Of a stretch of 64,000 bases of DNA, positions 36,504 through 48,394 are shown in pieces (the first letter of the stretch is position 1; each line of letters opens with the position of its first letter). A program made the translations under genes and the position numbers. The notes beneath the pieces are model-generated. The model saw only the letters and a program-made list of their open reading frames with translations, was not told the origin of the DNA and did no database searches. The DNA is from Chinchilla lanigera (taxonomy: Eukaryota; Chordata; Mammalia; Rodentia; Chinchillidae). Location of the stretch: contig NW_004955438.1 in the NCBI RefSeq assembly GCF_000276665.1, forward strand, positions 9,334,971-9,398,970. Reading direction: 5' to 3'.

Positions 36504-38158
36504 AACCTTTAACTCACTTGATTATTCTCAGCAGAAACTTTTGTATCAAGTACGTAAAACTGTTTTATATCTATGCATGTATAAATACAAATAAATACAA
36601 TTAAAATATGTCACTATTGTGTTCACCATAAACACCTTATAAATTTTATCTTTCTTATTTGAGGCAGATAGTTTTCTGTTGAAAAATTTATAATGGGGTC
36701 ATTTTGTCCTGTTTTTCAAATATCTCAAGGAAAAATAAGTGGATAGAATGTAAGATAAGAAACAAACTGATAGACAATGATATTGATTATGTTAATGAGA
36801 TGTATATAAATTTGTTTTTAACAAATCACATATTCATATAGATACAAGAATCTATATATATATTCACAAAAGTAGAGCAAGTTCTGATTTGATGATGCTT
36901 TGACTTGTGAAGCAATACTTCTTGAACTTTAGAAAAAGCATCAAACTTATTTGAAAAGTTTGCTAACGCCCAGCTGACTCTGATGTGGGAAGTTCCCAGA
37001 CAAAGCTGAGCAAGAGTCCCCTTTTGAGCAATGCTTTACATTTTGAGAACCGCTGAATTGTGGGACAAGTGTATTGAAAGGAGAGGTGCCGTGAGAAACA
37101 ATATTATGATATTTGTAAAGAATTAGACCCGAGGGGGAAAAGACTCAAAATAAATGATGTGTACTCTTGTTACTCTGTTTTTCTTTGTAGTTATGGAAAA
37201 CTTATGTGCTCCGGATGCTGGTAATTCTCTCCACAGCCGTCTCTTTTCTCCTTGGTGCTCCTCTTGTTATTTCAACAGTGGATCCCTTCGTGCTATTAGT
37301 GAATCCTTTCTGCCTCTTTTGAAGTGGCCATCCAGTTTATGAGATTACCATCATCTCTGAAAGTGCCTATCATAGCTAAATCCTGCAGGATCACCCATGG
37401 CTTTCCTTATTAACTTCAAACCTCTAAAGCAATTATACTAGAACTAATTATGATTGTTCCTGTTTTCTTAATTAAATTTAGGCTATTATTCAGACCCACT
37501 CATTAACTTTTCTTTGTATAAAAGGAGTATCCATAGCTTGTGGATTAGTTTGTACTGTTCTGATTTTCCTGGTTCTGTTTACCTTATGGATATTTTCTAA
37601 CTCACTATAACCTGTTTATCAGCCTTTGTTCTCTAGATTCTATAAGACCTTTTTCAGAAAAGTAGTAGTTCATCACAATAATCACATTCTATTCATTATA
37701 TCAGACTTGGAATTAATCATCAATCACTCTCTGCTTTGCATTACTATTGGCTGTATATTTCTTCACTTTTTAAAGAATTACACATTGGTCCTGATCAAGT
37801 ACTGCATATCCTTTTAAATATCTTTCACTGTGCATCATCAAACATTTATGACATTAAGAAGATGCAACTCTTAACTGTATTGCATTAAACAAAATCCAGT
37901 TATTTGTTATTGAAAAAATTATCAATAATCATAAGTAATCTAGATATCAGGTAACTACTTTGAATTGGAAGCATTTCCTGAACATCATCATATCAATGTT
38001 GAATCAATCTATTTGTATAACTGGCTCTGGATATATATATATTATTTCATTAGTGTTTCTAATATGCATCACAGGTAGGATTTTCCATGATGTTCGATTT
38101 TTTAACAGCTAAATTTACAGTCTTAATGGAGACTTTCCCCATTTTTTTAGAGCAATGC
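36504..38158. other. Unannotated stretch
   Basis: A weak resemblance to MER5-type sequence occurs near 36950-37060 (tttgagaaccgctg). A pyrimidine run ending in tttctttgtag near 37190 looks like an acceptor site, but no exon can be supported after it. Otherwise AT-rich. Confidence 0.3.

Positions 38159-38159
<1 letters not shown>

Positions 38160-38199
<40 letters not shown>
38160..38199. repeat. (GT)n microsatellite
   Basis: About 20 uninterrupted GT units. Confidence 0.98.
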
Positions 38200-38201
<2 letters not shown>

Positions 38202-38674
38202 ATCTGTGGGCCTGCATATTACTGAGATGGCTGCAGAGAAGAAAAAAATGAAGGTGGGGAGAGCTCAGTTTCCATGGAAAGATCCAGGAATGTCTGAACT
38301 TGCAAACCATTCTCTTTTGAAGGCTCAGGCTCAGAATTCATGAAATAATTTCTGCCTTGGATTTAAAGCCTTTCAGAGACTTGAAGAGTTTTACTTTTGA
38401 TAGTGAAATACCTGACCAAGGATGGTTATCATATATTTATTGCATATAATATTCTACATAAACACTAGGAATTCAAAAAGAATGTCTATCACTAGCTCTC
38501 TAACAATATGAAAAGAGAATGGATAATGAAAAAGGGTTATTTATTGTAGTACACATCTTTTCAAAGCTTACTAAGTGTAAACTTTGGGAAATTCTATCCT
38601 AGCATTTTCCTGCAAAATATTGCTCTAAGGTATTATTTTAGAGCAGCTAAATCTTTCATCACCAAAGTTGTGTT

Positions 38675-39300
38675 TTTATTTTAAAGAGAAAAAAACTAAC
38701 AAAACAACAACAATGAATACAAAATTAAAACAACACAAAAACAACAAAAATGATACATGACCTCAAAGCAAAATGATAGGAATTAACAAGGGCTGCTACA
38801 TTATATACTGTTATCTTCAAGGAAGTTGTTCAGTCCACCAGATGTAAGGATGTAAGATTGATCAAACAGTCAAAGACAATGACAAGGCAAATATGTATAT
38901 GTACACACAGGATAGCTAGGAAAATTGTACTACTAATATTGATTGATTTATTGAAAGGAACTGTTAGGGGCTGGGGATTTAGCTCAGCGGCAAAAGCGCC
39001 TGCCTGGCAAGTGCAAGGTCGTGAGTTCGGTTCCTGGTACAGGAGGAAAACCAAAAAAAAAAAAAAAGGAACTGTTAATATGTAATTGCTTGATCAATCT
39101 TACATGCCTATATCTGGTTATTTGTGCAACCATCTTGCAAAATTTATATGTATATACAAGCATAGCTGTACTACTAACTGTACTACCGAGTCTGTGGTTT
39201 ACTGAAAGGAACAGTTAATGCTTAAAATGTTGTTTTTTCTTGACCAATCTTGCACACTTGTACCTGGGAATCAGAATGACTGATCTGAAGACAACAATGT
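38675..39300 (-). mobile_element. Unrecognised 3'-anchored retroelement, copy 3 (longest)
   Basis: The left edge ttattttaaagagaaaaa matches the shared terminus. Then come aatgataggaattaacaag, ttatcttcaaggaagttg and gtaagattgatcaaacagtc. To the right is an imperfect tandem: 'gaaaggaacNgttaat' with a following 'cttgaNcaatcttNcac/tgcc' word occurs twice (from 38953, split by a SINE, and from 39202). The right edge is not clear. Confidence 0.55.
38967..39064 (+). mobile_element. Young ID-like SINE inside the unrecognised retroelement
   Basis: It carries the same body as the other young copies, with aagtgcaagg and ggtacagg variants. The duplication aaaggaactgtta at 38954-38966 and 39065-39077 is perfect, and removing the SINE restores the host repeat. 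It is therefore younger than that repeat. Confidence 0.96.
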
Positions 39301-39719
39301 GCAGTATAAGAGCCATTTGCTGAGTTCCTACCATCTTGTATGGTGAATCTCTGCATCAAATTTAGTTTTAAAAAGGCATCAACTGAAGGAGTATATGATA
39401 TGCTTCTGCACTGGAGAAGGATTCTACCTTCTTTGGTGAGTCACCACTTTGCTCTTAATCTGTTCCTTATTTGCATGCTGGGACATTCATAATGCAGGTC
39501 CTGTCACTACCACAGTGCCTGTGGCTGTGTGAAGAAAATATGTTTATTTTTAGTGTACAGACACTTATGACCTCATGTTTTATCAGAAAGTCACTTCATT
39601 ATGGGAATGTTTTGTCAATTCCAAAGGTTTCAGCTTACAGTGGTCACTGTAGTAAAATCTCCAAACGATTAAGCGAAGAACCCATCAACATACATAAACT
39701 CAGTACTAAATGCAATCTG
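39301..39719. other. Unannotated stretch
   Basis: No gene or repeat was recognised. An 87-codon frame at 39471-39734 has no known domain. Confidence 0.4.
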
Positions 39720-40255
39720 ACTGCTGGGTCTTGACAAATACAATTCCCTCCCAAGCATGCATGGACTGCCAGGCAGAAACTCCTGTTGACACATTTCTGT
39801 TTGAATTTGCGAGCCAATTTGAACACGACTGCCTGAGCTCCCCGCCCCAAGTTTAATTTCCCCTGCATCTGTTGCCATTCAGCATGTGGTAACAAGCTGC
39901 CGCTCCTATGTTGTTGCTGTCGACGTTGTTGCCTCCTGCATCGATGCCTAGGAGGCGGCTTCACAAGCAATCTGGTGGTCATCACACTCAAGCTGTCCCC
40001 TCCCACCGTGCTTCCTCTCACAACAAAAACTGGTTGTTGACTGAAACTGAAGCTGATTGAACAGCAGCTATTTTGCCAATTAGGCTTTCTCCACGGAGGA
40101 GGAGAAAGAATGAGTAAAATGTTGACTGGGCCATCTGCAGAGCTGCTAACTCACACAGTGTGTTCAGGGATCGATGCAACCCGTGCATCTCCAGCCTCGT
40201 TCACCAATGTCAGCTTAACGCACAACCGACTGTGAAGATGTCACTCCCTTTCTCC
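39720..40255. other. CpG-richer unique block
   Basis: I count about 15 CpG dinucleotides between 39800 and 40235, far more than in the AT-rich flanks, and see no repeat family. It contains a catctgttg E-box-like word. It also holds the longest non-repetitive minus-strand frame (39644-40021, 125 codons, glutamine/arginine-rich start, no known domain). A regulatory element or a non-coding exon is possible. Confidence 0.35.
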
Positions 40256-40275
40256 TCTTTTCCACAACCCTTTTT

Positions 40276-40279
40276 CTGT

Positions 40280-40339
<60 letters not shown>

Positions 40340-40400
40340 TTTCTTTCTCTTTCTTTATTTTTTCTTTCTTTCCTTCTTTCTTCCTTTCTCTTTCTTTTTT

Positions 40401-40444
<44 letters not shown>

Positions 40445-40548
40445 TCCTTCCTTCCTTCCTTCTTTCTTTCTTTCTGTCTTTCTTTCTTTCTTTCTTTTTT
40501 TCTTTCTTTTTTTCTTTCTTTCTTCTTTCTTTCTTTCTTCTTCCTTTC
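40276..40548. repeat. (TTTC)n polypyrimidine tract
   Basis: Over 260 bases of TTTC units with interspersed TTCC and T-runs, almost wholly pyrimidine on the plus strand. The 189-codon plus frame and two minus frames here are translations of the repeat, not genes. Confidence 0.99.
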
Positions 40549-40969
40549 CCCCTTCCCACTCTTCCCTATTCCTTTTCTTTTTTCCATTGCTCCCACCATC
40601 TTACCTTTTCTCTCTCAAAGGCTGCTCATTCTTTCATTCAAACTTTTACATATTTTGAGCAGGCATTTAGAGCTCTTTTTGTTTTTTATCTTCCTATTTC
40701 ACCTTTGCAGTACTATTTGTTTTGCATAATACTCTTCCCCAGTACTCGAGAACACATGAGCCTTTTAGGTCTAGTGCAAAATTAAACTACAGACCTAACA
40801 ATGTTGATTTAATAAGATTCTCTCATTCAGTTCCAATCCAGAGCAAAGTTCCCTAAATCTGGAGTCCTAAGATTATGCAAAAGTTATGAGAGGACTTATA
40901 TCCCCACTCTTGTAAGAAATATTTTAGGTAGTGAGCCTCAGTGTAGCTACAGCATGATGCTAGTGAAAG
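40549..40969. other. Unannotated stretch
   Basis: Nothing was recognised. Confidence 0.4.
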
Positions 40970-41058
40970 AAGAGAATGAGGAGAGAGTGAGAATGAGGGA
41001 AGGAGGAAGGGAAGAGAGAAGAAAGGGACACAGAGAGAGAGAGAGAGAGAGAGAGAAT
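40970..41058. repeat. GA-rich / (GA)n tract
   Basis: A purine-rich stretch ends in about 12 GA units. Confidence 0.95.
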
Positions 41059-41194
41059 GAAGTTTTAGGCAGGATGTGAAAGCTATTCTCAGGGTAGTTT
41101 TAGGGTGTTTACAAATGTCCTAGGGAAATAGGAATTTGAATGTCTATCTTTTGTCTTAGTCTTCTAGGAGAACATGAACTCTATGTCAGACAAA

Positions 41195-41395
41195 GTGATG
41201 TTCTCTTTATGTGTACAATTTATACAGTACTCACATCACAACTTAGCATGGCACTGATTCTCATCCATAATTTGTGTAAGACAACAGTGATACAAGAGGA
41301 GGAAAACAACTCACCCGGAGTAACACAGCCATAAATTCACAGTAGATGTTCAAGCACAGGTCACATTTTCTATCTCACTAAGTATTTTTAGATGT
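41195..41395 (-). mobile_element. MIR or L2-like fragment, antisense
   Basis: The words gtactcacatcac and atccataatttgtgtaa, then a degraded 'gaggaaaacaactcacccgg' and agtaacacagcc, follow the antisense MIR/L2 order. Confidence 0.5.
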
Positions 41396-41938
41396 ACTTT
41401 GTAGTGTGAGCTGCACACATATGTTAATGTAAGCTACCTTTCTGGTAAGAACAGTTTTGAATATATCTATGATATATGAACAAGCTTCCTTCTTTGATAT
41501 TTCTTATACTACTGAACTTTTTCTTCAAGTACATTCACTCACTCGTTGGCATTAATACTGTCAGCAAAAAAAAAGAGTGAAAGACAATCATGTTGGTGTT
41601 AATTTAAATAAAATCTTTGAAGTAATATAAGTTCTGAAAGGTTATTTTTTATTCACTTGTATTTGTCACAAAAAATGCTAATACTTTTTATCAATGGAGA
41701 TGCAGTGCAAGTCTTACATATCTGCTGTTTTTATGTCATTTGCTCAGCAAAATGGGGATCATTTGCACAAGGAGCAAGATTCATCACTTTTTGACATTTT
41801 CAGGGTATCTCACATCTGGATCTCCACGAATGCACTGATAAAATGTAAGGAAGAACTAAACTTTGTTTTGCTTTTCAGTCATTAAAGGCATAAAATATTA
41901 TTGCAAAGATGTTATCACTTAATAGCTATGTATAACAA
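41396..41938. other. AT-rich unique stretch
   Basis: Nothing was recognised. Confidence 0.4.
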
Positions 41939-42115
41939 ATATGAGTCAGACAGACTGGATTTTAACTATTTTTCCTTTTGTTAGCAAGTGTGAAGTCTTC
42001 GTAAGTTATTTTATTTCCCTATCCACACTTCAGCACTTCTGGAATAAGGACAATGTTCCTATTTTACATTGTAAGGAATAAACTAGAAAATTATAGAAAG
42101 TGCAAAGCAGAATGA
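41939..42115 (+). mobile_element. Possible MIR fragment, sense
   Basis: The words tagcaagtgtgaagtcttcg, gtaagttattttatttccct and ctggaataaggacaatgttc loosely follow the MIR core order. Highly diverged. Confidence 0.35.
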
Positions 42116-44400
42116 TGTTAAATATCAACAAATATTTCTTATGATAAAGGTGCAAAATTGTCTAATGAAGTAACATTTAAGGATGGAATAAGAAATGATT
42201 TTGTTTGTTACACTGCTGTCCTATTTAAGGTCAAGCATTTTGATGATGATTATCCTTGTGGGATTATTCCCTGTGGTATATTATTTTTCTTTCATAGTTT
42301 TTCTTATGTCTTTCAAGGATATAATTCAATATTTCTTCACTCCTTTTTTATCATGAAATTATATGTGTCTTCTAATATTTCTGCTTATTCATGATAAGCA
42401 TGAGAATATCAGAATGCAAAGCTAATGATGGCAGGAAATAGCTAAGTAGAGCACTTAGAAGGCAGGAAATAAAAATTCTTGACTTCTGTTTTTTGATCAT
42501 CCACTGAGATGTTCGTTGAATATAGACAGATACTTTAATTAAACTTAATGAGTGCTTGTCTCTCAGAAAAACCCGCCTCATCATCAGATTAGTTTTTAAG
42601 TTTACAGATACAAGTTTGTACAACTCCTATGGCTTATGTTTTTCTTTTTTTTTAAATAATCACTTTAGAGTTTCACTTGTATCCTAGGATATTTTCTTTT
42701 CTCCATAGTATTATGGAAACAGTTAAAGTACCCTGTATAAATTTAAGTGAAGAATAAAATATTTCTACTTTCAGAATAGCAAAAGAACGAGGCAACAACC
42801 TACCAGGACTCATTTTGTTATTTAAGAGATCTGTAATATATTCATTGTACTCTCTTAAGAATATGAGTGGAAAACATTAAAACATAAAACATTTGTCCAA
42901 ACTGGAGACACTTGAGAGATAATGCCGCACTAGTATCTTATTTTAGATTACCTCTTTCTTATAAAAAATGAGACCTTAAATAATGGTCCGTTATGTGGAT
43001 TCAGTGTGTTTACAAATTTTACTCTACTCTTAACTGCTCTTCCATTTACCCAATATTCTAATATACATATATTAAAATATATATTCATATGTAGCATATT
43101 CAAAGATAATAGAGAGGGATAAAATAATTTCGTCTAAATTTTCCTATTTTCTCAAATGGAATATTATAAAATAATTACGCTTTTATAACATAATAGCAGA
43201 TACATTATTTGGTATATCATCAGCTAAATATAAAAAATGAACTAGAGAAAATTTCAAGTAGGTAATGTACATGCTTCTGTAGATGGATTAGAATTTACAC
43301 ATGTTCTATTCTACATATGCATTCCTGAAAGTAATTTTCTTTGGAAATGCACTTACCTGATTAACTATAATTCTTCCTTTTCCTTTTATTGCCAAATACC
43401 CAGTAAAATCCTCTTTTTCTTGTCTGAGATCAAAGTTGCCACTCTAGGAAAAAGACCACTCTCCATCCTTCTGTGATTTGGTTTTTTGCAACAGTGTTTA
43501 GTTTACCTAGTGAGCTTTACATCACTGATTTAAAATCACTTTTAGAATACTTGTATCTTTTGTTATCTATTGAATGCATACCACTCCTTATTTAGGGTAT
43601 AATTTATTTGCAATCAGATTACACATGTCATTGTAATAGCATTTACATTACTTGCTTTGCTATCCCCTGATCATGTGGTCAGAAGTTCAATCCATCTTGG
43701 TTTGTTGATGATTGAACTTAGATCAGATAGAAAAGTCATTTATAGCAGAACCTCAATAAATCCAGGTATTTTTGAGCCTCAAGTTTGCACTTTCTCACAT
43801 AAATAACAACTGCTCCATTTCATAAAAGAAATACCGAAATGAAAATTTTCAGGTTCATTTGACTGCAGTAACAATTTTAATATGGCCTATTTCAGACATT
43901 ATTAACAATTGCAGGTGTATGTGAAGAAGTATTTTCAAAATTATACTTCAAAATGTGTTTAATTTTAAAAACAGCCTTCACCTAAAGCCTACCTGAAACC
44001 ACTGGGGCAAGAAAGTAAGTTTGTCTATTTTTTCTTCAAAGGACTTTGGAAATTATACAGCAGTTATTTTGCTGCTTGAATTTTCCATTCATTACACTGT
44101 GTTGGTTGGCTTTGTTTTACCCTTTTCAACTATTGCTCTTGTTTTAGGTCTTCATTACCACGTAAAATATAAACTTTCAAATATTACCTAAATCCTTGCA
44201 ATGAAAGTATATCTGAAAAGAAATTGAAAATCTGATCCCTTTATTATTTATGAGAATGCTGGAGGTTGTCTGTGTTTTTAGAAGGTGAATGTGTGAGTAG
44301 ATGTGCAATTAATATGAAAAGTAATATTGCAGAGAGATTCAAATATTATTTATTCAATGTCAGTAGCTGGAGTTATTTTACTTTGAAGGACAAAGATGCT
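42116..44400. other. AT-rich unique stretch
   Basis: No gene or clear repeat was recognised. Confidence 0.4.
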
Positions 44401-45026
44401 TATAAATAACAAACTTTGAAAAACAGTTTATATCTCAGAATAATGGATAGGGCAATGTGCACCTTTGCAGATGTCTGGGAGAGATTAGTAAGCCAGATAG
44501 AGATGCGTCTTGGCCTACTGGCCACTGTCCTTCTGTCACATGGGACCTGGAAGACACCAGCGAGAACGACAGACTTTGTGAGGAAAGTTAGTATCATGGT
44601 GTTCCAATGTACACAGGCTTTGCTTCTCTACAAGGTAAGTCAAAATGTTTTTCATTGTCATCATGACTGTAGTACTTTCCTAACATTTAGTGGATAGAGG
44701 CCAGGATGTACTACAACGCATGGTGCCCTCCTGCACAGCAAAGGTACGTTGAGTGTCCTGAAGATTTTGAAATGTCTGGAGAGAATGTCTATTAACAAAA
44801 CAGTGTACAATGACATACTGTAAGAATAACTGGGATTAGAGTGATTATAATAACCGGGAGAACATCAGGAGCTTATCCGAGTTGGAAAAGAAAGAGCTGT
44901 CCCACACAGAGGAGTGGACTAATGCAACAAGCTTGAGAGGAAAAGGCTAAACTTCATTTTATGTGATACCATGAAGAAGCTAAATACCTGAGAAAACACT
45001 GACTCCTGCCTCCTTTTCCCTCACAG
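44401..45026. other. Unannotated, slightly GC-richer stretch
   Basis: Overlapping frames at 44416-44697 (+, 93 codons) and 44400-44597 (-) have no recognised domain. The segment leads into the possible exon at 45027 and ends in a pyrimidine-rich tract. Confidence 0.3.
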
Positions 45027-45178
45027 GCTGGCACAGAGCCTGGGGTCAGTGGATCGGCCTGGACAGGCAGTTGTGTTACTGGCAGCCTGGACGAAAGACT
45101 CCCGCAAGTTCCTGGACCCTGCGGTGACTGCTGAGTCACGATAGGGAAAGTGTCTTCAAGACTTTCCCTTCCTTTCTG
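45027..45178 (+). other. Possible 152-base non-coding exon
   Basis: The left edge is preceded by cctccttttccctcacag, a strong acceptor-like tract. The right edge ctg is followed by gtaagg, a good donor. The interior is GC-richer than the flanks and has no long frame, so any transcript would be non-coding or carry only a partial frame. It holds an NF-E2/MARE-type word, tgctgagtcac, at 45129-45139. Chance occurrence or an old LTR remain possible. Confidence 0.3.
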
Positions 45179-45528
45179 GTAAGGACGTCTCACAGAGATC
45201 TCTGAAGAAAATCTCTGCCCAGGGTTTCAGATAGAGAAAAGCAGGTACCAAGACACCAGAAAACCACATGTAAGATCACGATGAACAGACAGTGGTTGTT
45301 GGCGGTGCTGAGGATGTAACTGTAATTCTTTTAAGACTGCAGCACCCAAGTCTGCTACTGGAAGGACAGCTCTCCCCACAGACCTCCCCATAAAACCCCA
45401 GTAACAGCCTACAATCAAACAGAAGAGGCATTATGACAGAGAGCCAGACTCTTCAGAAGATATTTTTGTATTACCTATCCTGGGTAATACATTATTGTTA
45501 GGGGTTTACAAATGATTAACCTGCTAAT

Positions 45529-45629
45529 TCTTTTTTTTCTTTTGTTTTTTCTTCTGGTACCGGGAATCGAACTCACAACCTCACGCTTGCCAGGCAGGCA
45601 CTGTGCCACTGAGCTAAATCCCCAGCCCC
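45529..45629 (-). mobile_element. ID-like SINE, antisense
   Basis: A T-rich tail, then tctggtaccgggaatcgaac and the body ending agctaaatccccagcccc. The flanking repeat (gctaattctt versus agttaattctt) is imperfect. Confidence 0.93.
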
Positions 45630-45644
45630 TAGCCAGTTAATTCT

Positions 45645-45815
45645 TATAAAATCAATTAGTTTAATATTACCACTCCCATTTTACAGATGAACAAACAGAG
45701 TAAACACAGATACAAATAACTGTCTAAGGTCAAACTCATCAAACTGGGAAGATGCACAGACAGGATTTGAGTCAAAGAAAACTCCCATGAGACTCTCTGC
45801 TCTAAATCACCACAG
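45645..45815 (-). mobile_element. MIR SINE, antisense
   Basis: The words actcccattttacagatgaa, aactgtctaaggtcaaac and gacaggatttgagtcaaaga follow the antisense MIR order closely. Confidence 0.8.
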
Positions 45816-46194
45816 GGCACTCTTTTTCTTTCTGTGTTAAAACTCTAACTCTATTTTCATATCAGTGTTAAAAAATTTTGTATAGTTGTATTATGCACTG
45901 AGCTTTCTAGAAATGTAACGATTATATAACAAATATATACATACACACATGCATATAATAAGTGGAAATGTTATACTTATTTTTTAGAGCTTAATAAAAT
46001 TGTACATTATTTCAGAAAATCAAATTTATAATGGCAAGTTCATTAATGGCACATGAGTTGAGAGCATTTATGCCTGCAGCACTGCGTTTGTAGTAAACTA
46101 CATAAGTGACCATCTGAGTTCTTAATCACAGCCTTTAGTGTCATGATGGATATTGATGGGTTGAAATGCATATTTTCTGTTTCATACCATGTGG
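45816..46194. other. AT-rich unique stretch
   Basis: Nothing was recognised. Confidence 0.4.
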
Positions 46195-46480
46195 TGTTTT
46201 TGTTGTTGATGATGTCAGGTTTACTGAAGTATGGTTTAAAACATAAAATTCAAAATTTTAACCTGTATTACAGTAGATTTTAGTAAACATTGAGCATTTA
46301 CCAATCAAGATATAGAACAGTCCCATTAAACCTCTAGGTTTCTTTCATGCCTTTCTGTAGATTTGAACTTCACCATATAACATACACTGTATGTGTTATC
46401 CACTGATCCACAGGAAAAACATCAGTTTTTCTTTACATTTTTATTGCTGAAAGTAGTTCTTTATTGAATCTACCCTAGAT

Positions 46481-46603
46481 GGGGCTGGGGATTTAGCTCA
46501 ACGGCAAAAGCACCTGCCTGGCAAGCGCAAGGTCGTGAGTTCGGTTCCCTGTACCAAAAAAAACAACCCCCCCCCCAAAAATAATAATAATAATAAAAAA
46601 AAA
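46481..46603 (+). mobile_element. Young ID-like SINE inside L1M
   Basis: It shares the young body, with a C-run and (AAT)n in its tail. The target duplication gaatctaccctag at 46466-46478 and gaatctatcctag at 46604-46616 differs at one base. Confidence 0.95.
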
Positions 46604-47104
46604 GAATCTATCCTAGTTGTTGCCCCTACAAACACTTACAAGTAATTTGTGTATGAATATCATTTTTATTTGTCTTATAAATGACCTATATGATAAGCAT
46701 ATGTTTAATTCTTTCAGAACCTATTGAGTGTTCTTCAGGAATGCAATAATTTTTCAGATTCACACTTGTAGAATATGTGCATATGATGTATGTTATACCC
46801 TGACTATTACTTAGTTTGATCAATGTTATTTTAATTGCTTATAATTGACATGCAGTATAGCAGTATTTTTTGTGCTTTTAATTTTAATTTGCCTTATTGT
46901 TAATTATGTGGAGCACTTTTCCATGTATTTACTTATAATCTGTACATCTTCCCTTGTGAATGGTCTGCTCAAAAATGCATAGAACTCTATATTGGGTTGC
47001 TTCTTTCTTAGAATTCATTTTTGAGTTGTCTTGATATTTTCTCAATACAAATATATTCAATTTCTGGCTTTTCTAATCTTTTGTTTTGTAGGCACATGTT
47101 TCAT

Positions 47105-47315
47105 CTTCTTTTCTTATTTTGAAAATAAAAGGAGGAAAACATTAACAGACAGACAACCTTTTACAAAATGGCAAAAGAACAGTATAGACAATACAGAGTT
47201 ACAAACAAAGTGATAGGAAATTAACAATGTTTGTTGTATTACATATTGATACCTTCAAAGTAGTTTCTCATGAAAACAGATAGAGACATGCAATATTGAT
47301 CAATCAAGGCTTTTT
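47105..47315 (-). mobile_element. Unrecognised 3'-anchored retroelement, copy 4, inside L1M
   Basis: The left edge cttattttgaaaataaaagg leads into gaggaaaacattaacagaca, gcaaaagaacagtatagac, agtgataggaaattaacaat, tgataccttcaaagtagttt and tattgatcaatcaagg. Most of it is shared with the copy at 49.2 kb. It interrupts the antisense L1M, so it is younger than that L1. Confidence 0.65.
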
Positions 47316-48394
47316 TAATCTTAAAAAAATGCCTTTTGAAGAAAAGTATTTAAGTTTTGATGAAGTAAAAATTTTAAAATTCTTTTATTAATCATGCTTT
47401 CAGTCTTGTGTCTATGTTGCTTTGTCTAAAGCAAGATCAAAACTTTGTTGTTGTTGTTCAGGGCTCATGTTGAGGAATTTTATATTTTAGGGCTCAAGCT
47501 TAGCTCTCTGGTGTATGAGGGATCAGCTGAGAATCATTTATGTTCTTAGATTTTCACTGTTCCAGAGTCAGTTGTAGAAAATGGTATTCTGTCTCCATAG
47601 ACTGACCTTGCACCTTTGTCAAAAATGAATTTGGGTGTACACGCGTGTATCTACTTCCAGACCCTTTACTGTGTCCTGATTGATCTAGGTGTCTATCTCT
47701 CTGCCAACTCTATAGCATCAGGATTACATGCTTTTATATTAAGTCTTAGAATCAGATAATGTGAGCTCTCTAGCTTTGTCCCTTGTGAAAACTGCTCTGG
47801 CTCTTCTGTTTCTTTCACTTTTCCACAGACTATTTAGAGTCAACCAGTTGATTTCAAAATAAGAAAACTAAATCACTTCCTGGAGTGTCTCATTGGGATT
47901 ATGTTCATTCTATTGGTTTATGTGATAATTGATTTCTGAACAATACTGAGTCCTTCAACTCTTTATCTCTATATGTTTAGATCTTCTTTGTTTATTCGTT
48001 ATTGCTTACAATCATGTTAAACTTTTCAGCATGAAGATCTTACACATATGTTTTTCAATTCATATTAAAGTGTTTCACTATGGAAATATTACCTTTATGT
48101 AAATTTCAAAAATTTTCATCAACAGTATACAGGAATATTTTTCAGTTATATAATCAGCTTATATCTCCTTAAAAAAAAAGATCTAAATGATCTCATTAAT
48201 TCTAGAATTTTTAAAAGATTCTTTGGGGTTGTTTTACCTAGAAAGAATAGAGGACGTGAGGATGGTGGCCAACAGCTGTCTGAGTGACCAACTTTGAAAT
48301 GATAACCTTTAGCCTCAGTGCAAGGTTCAGGAGACAGCAGACTCAGAATGTAGTTGACCTTCAGATGCTCTATCAAGTAAAACTCAGTTAAGCG

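Larger units (their letters stand above)
46195..48130 (-). mobile_element. Long antisense L1M: 3' UTR and C-terminal ORF2 relic
   Basis: The left part (46200-46880) has the antisense 3' UTR order: tttactgaagtatgg, tttttattgctgaaag and a remnant of the 'isolated base' segment. From 46880 the ORF2 end follows: catgtatttacttataatct, atcttcccttgtgaatggtc, then after an insertion caccttgcacctttgtcaaa, gtctctag-like and catttcctggagtgtctcat-like words. Two later insertions split it. No frame survives. Confidence 0.85.

Noticed and set aside
37150..37345. Pyrimidine tract and tttgtag before a 62-codon frame, exon-like
   Set aside because: No donor of comparable strength and no recognised coding content; too weak to call.
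38830..39054. Minus-strand frame resembling a protein that recurs elsewhere in the window
   Set aside because: The recurring peptide is the ID-like SINE translated on its antisense strand (also near 54.9 and 58.4 kb).
40160..40729. 189-codon plus-strand open frame, the longest in the window
   Set aside because: It is mainly a translation of the TTTC repeat into Ser/Phe/Leu runs, with no domain or splice context.
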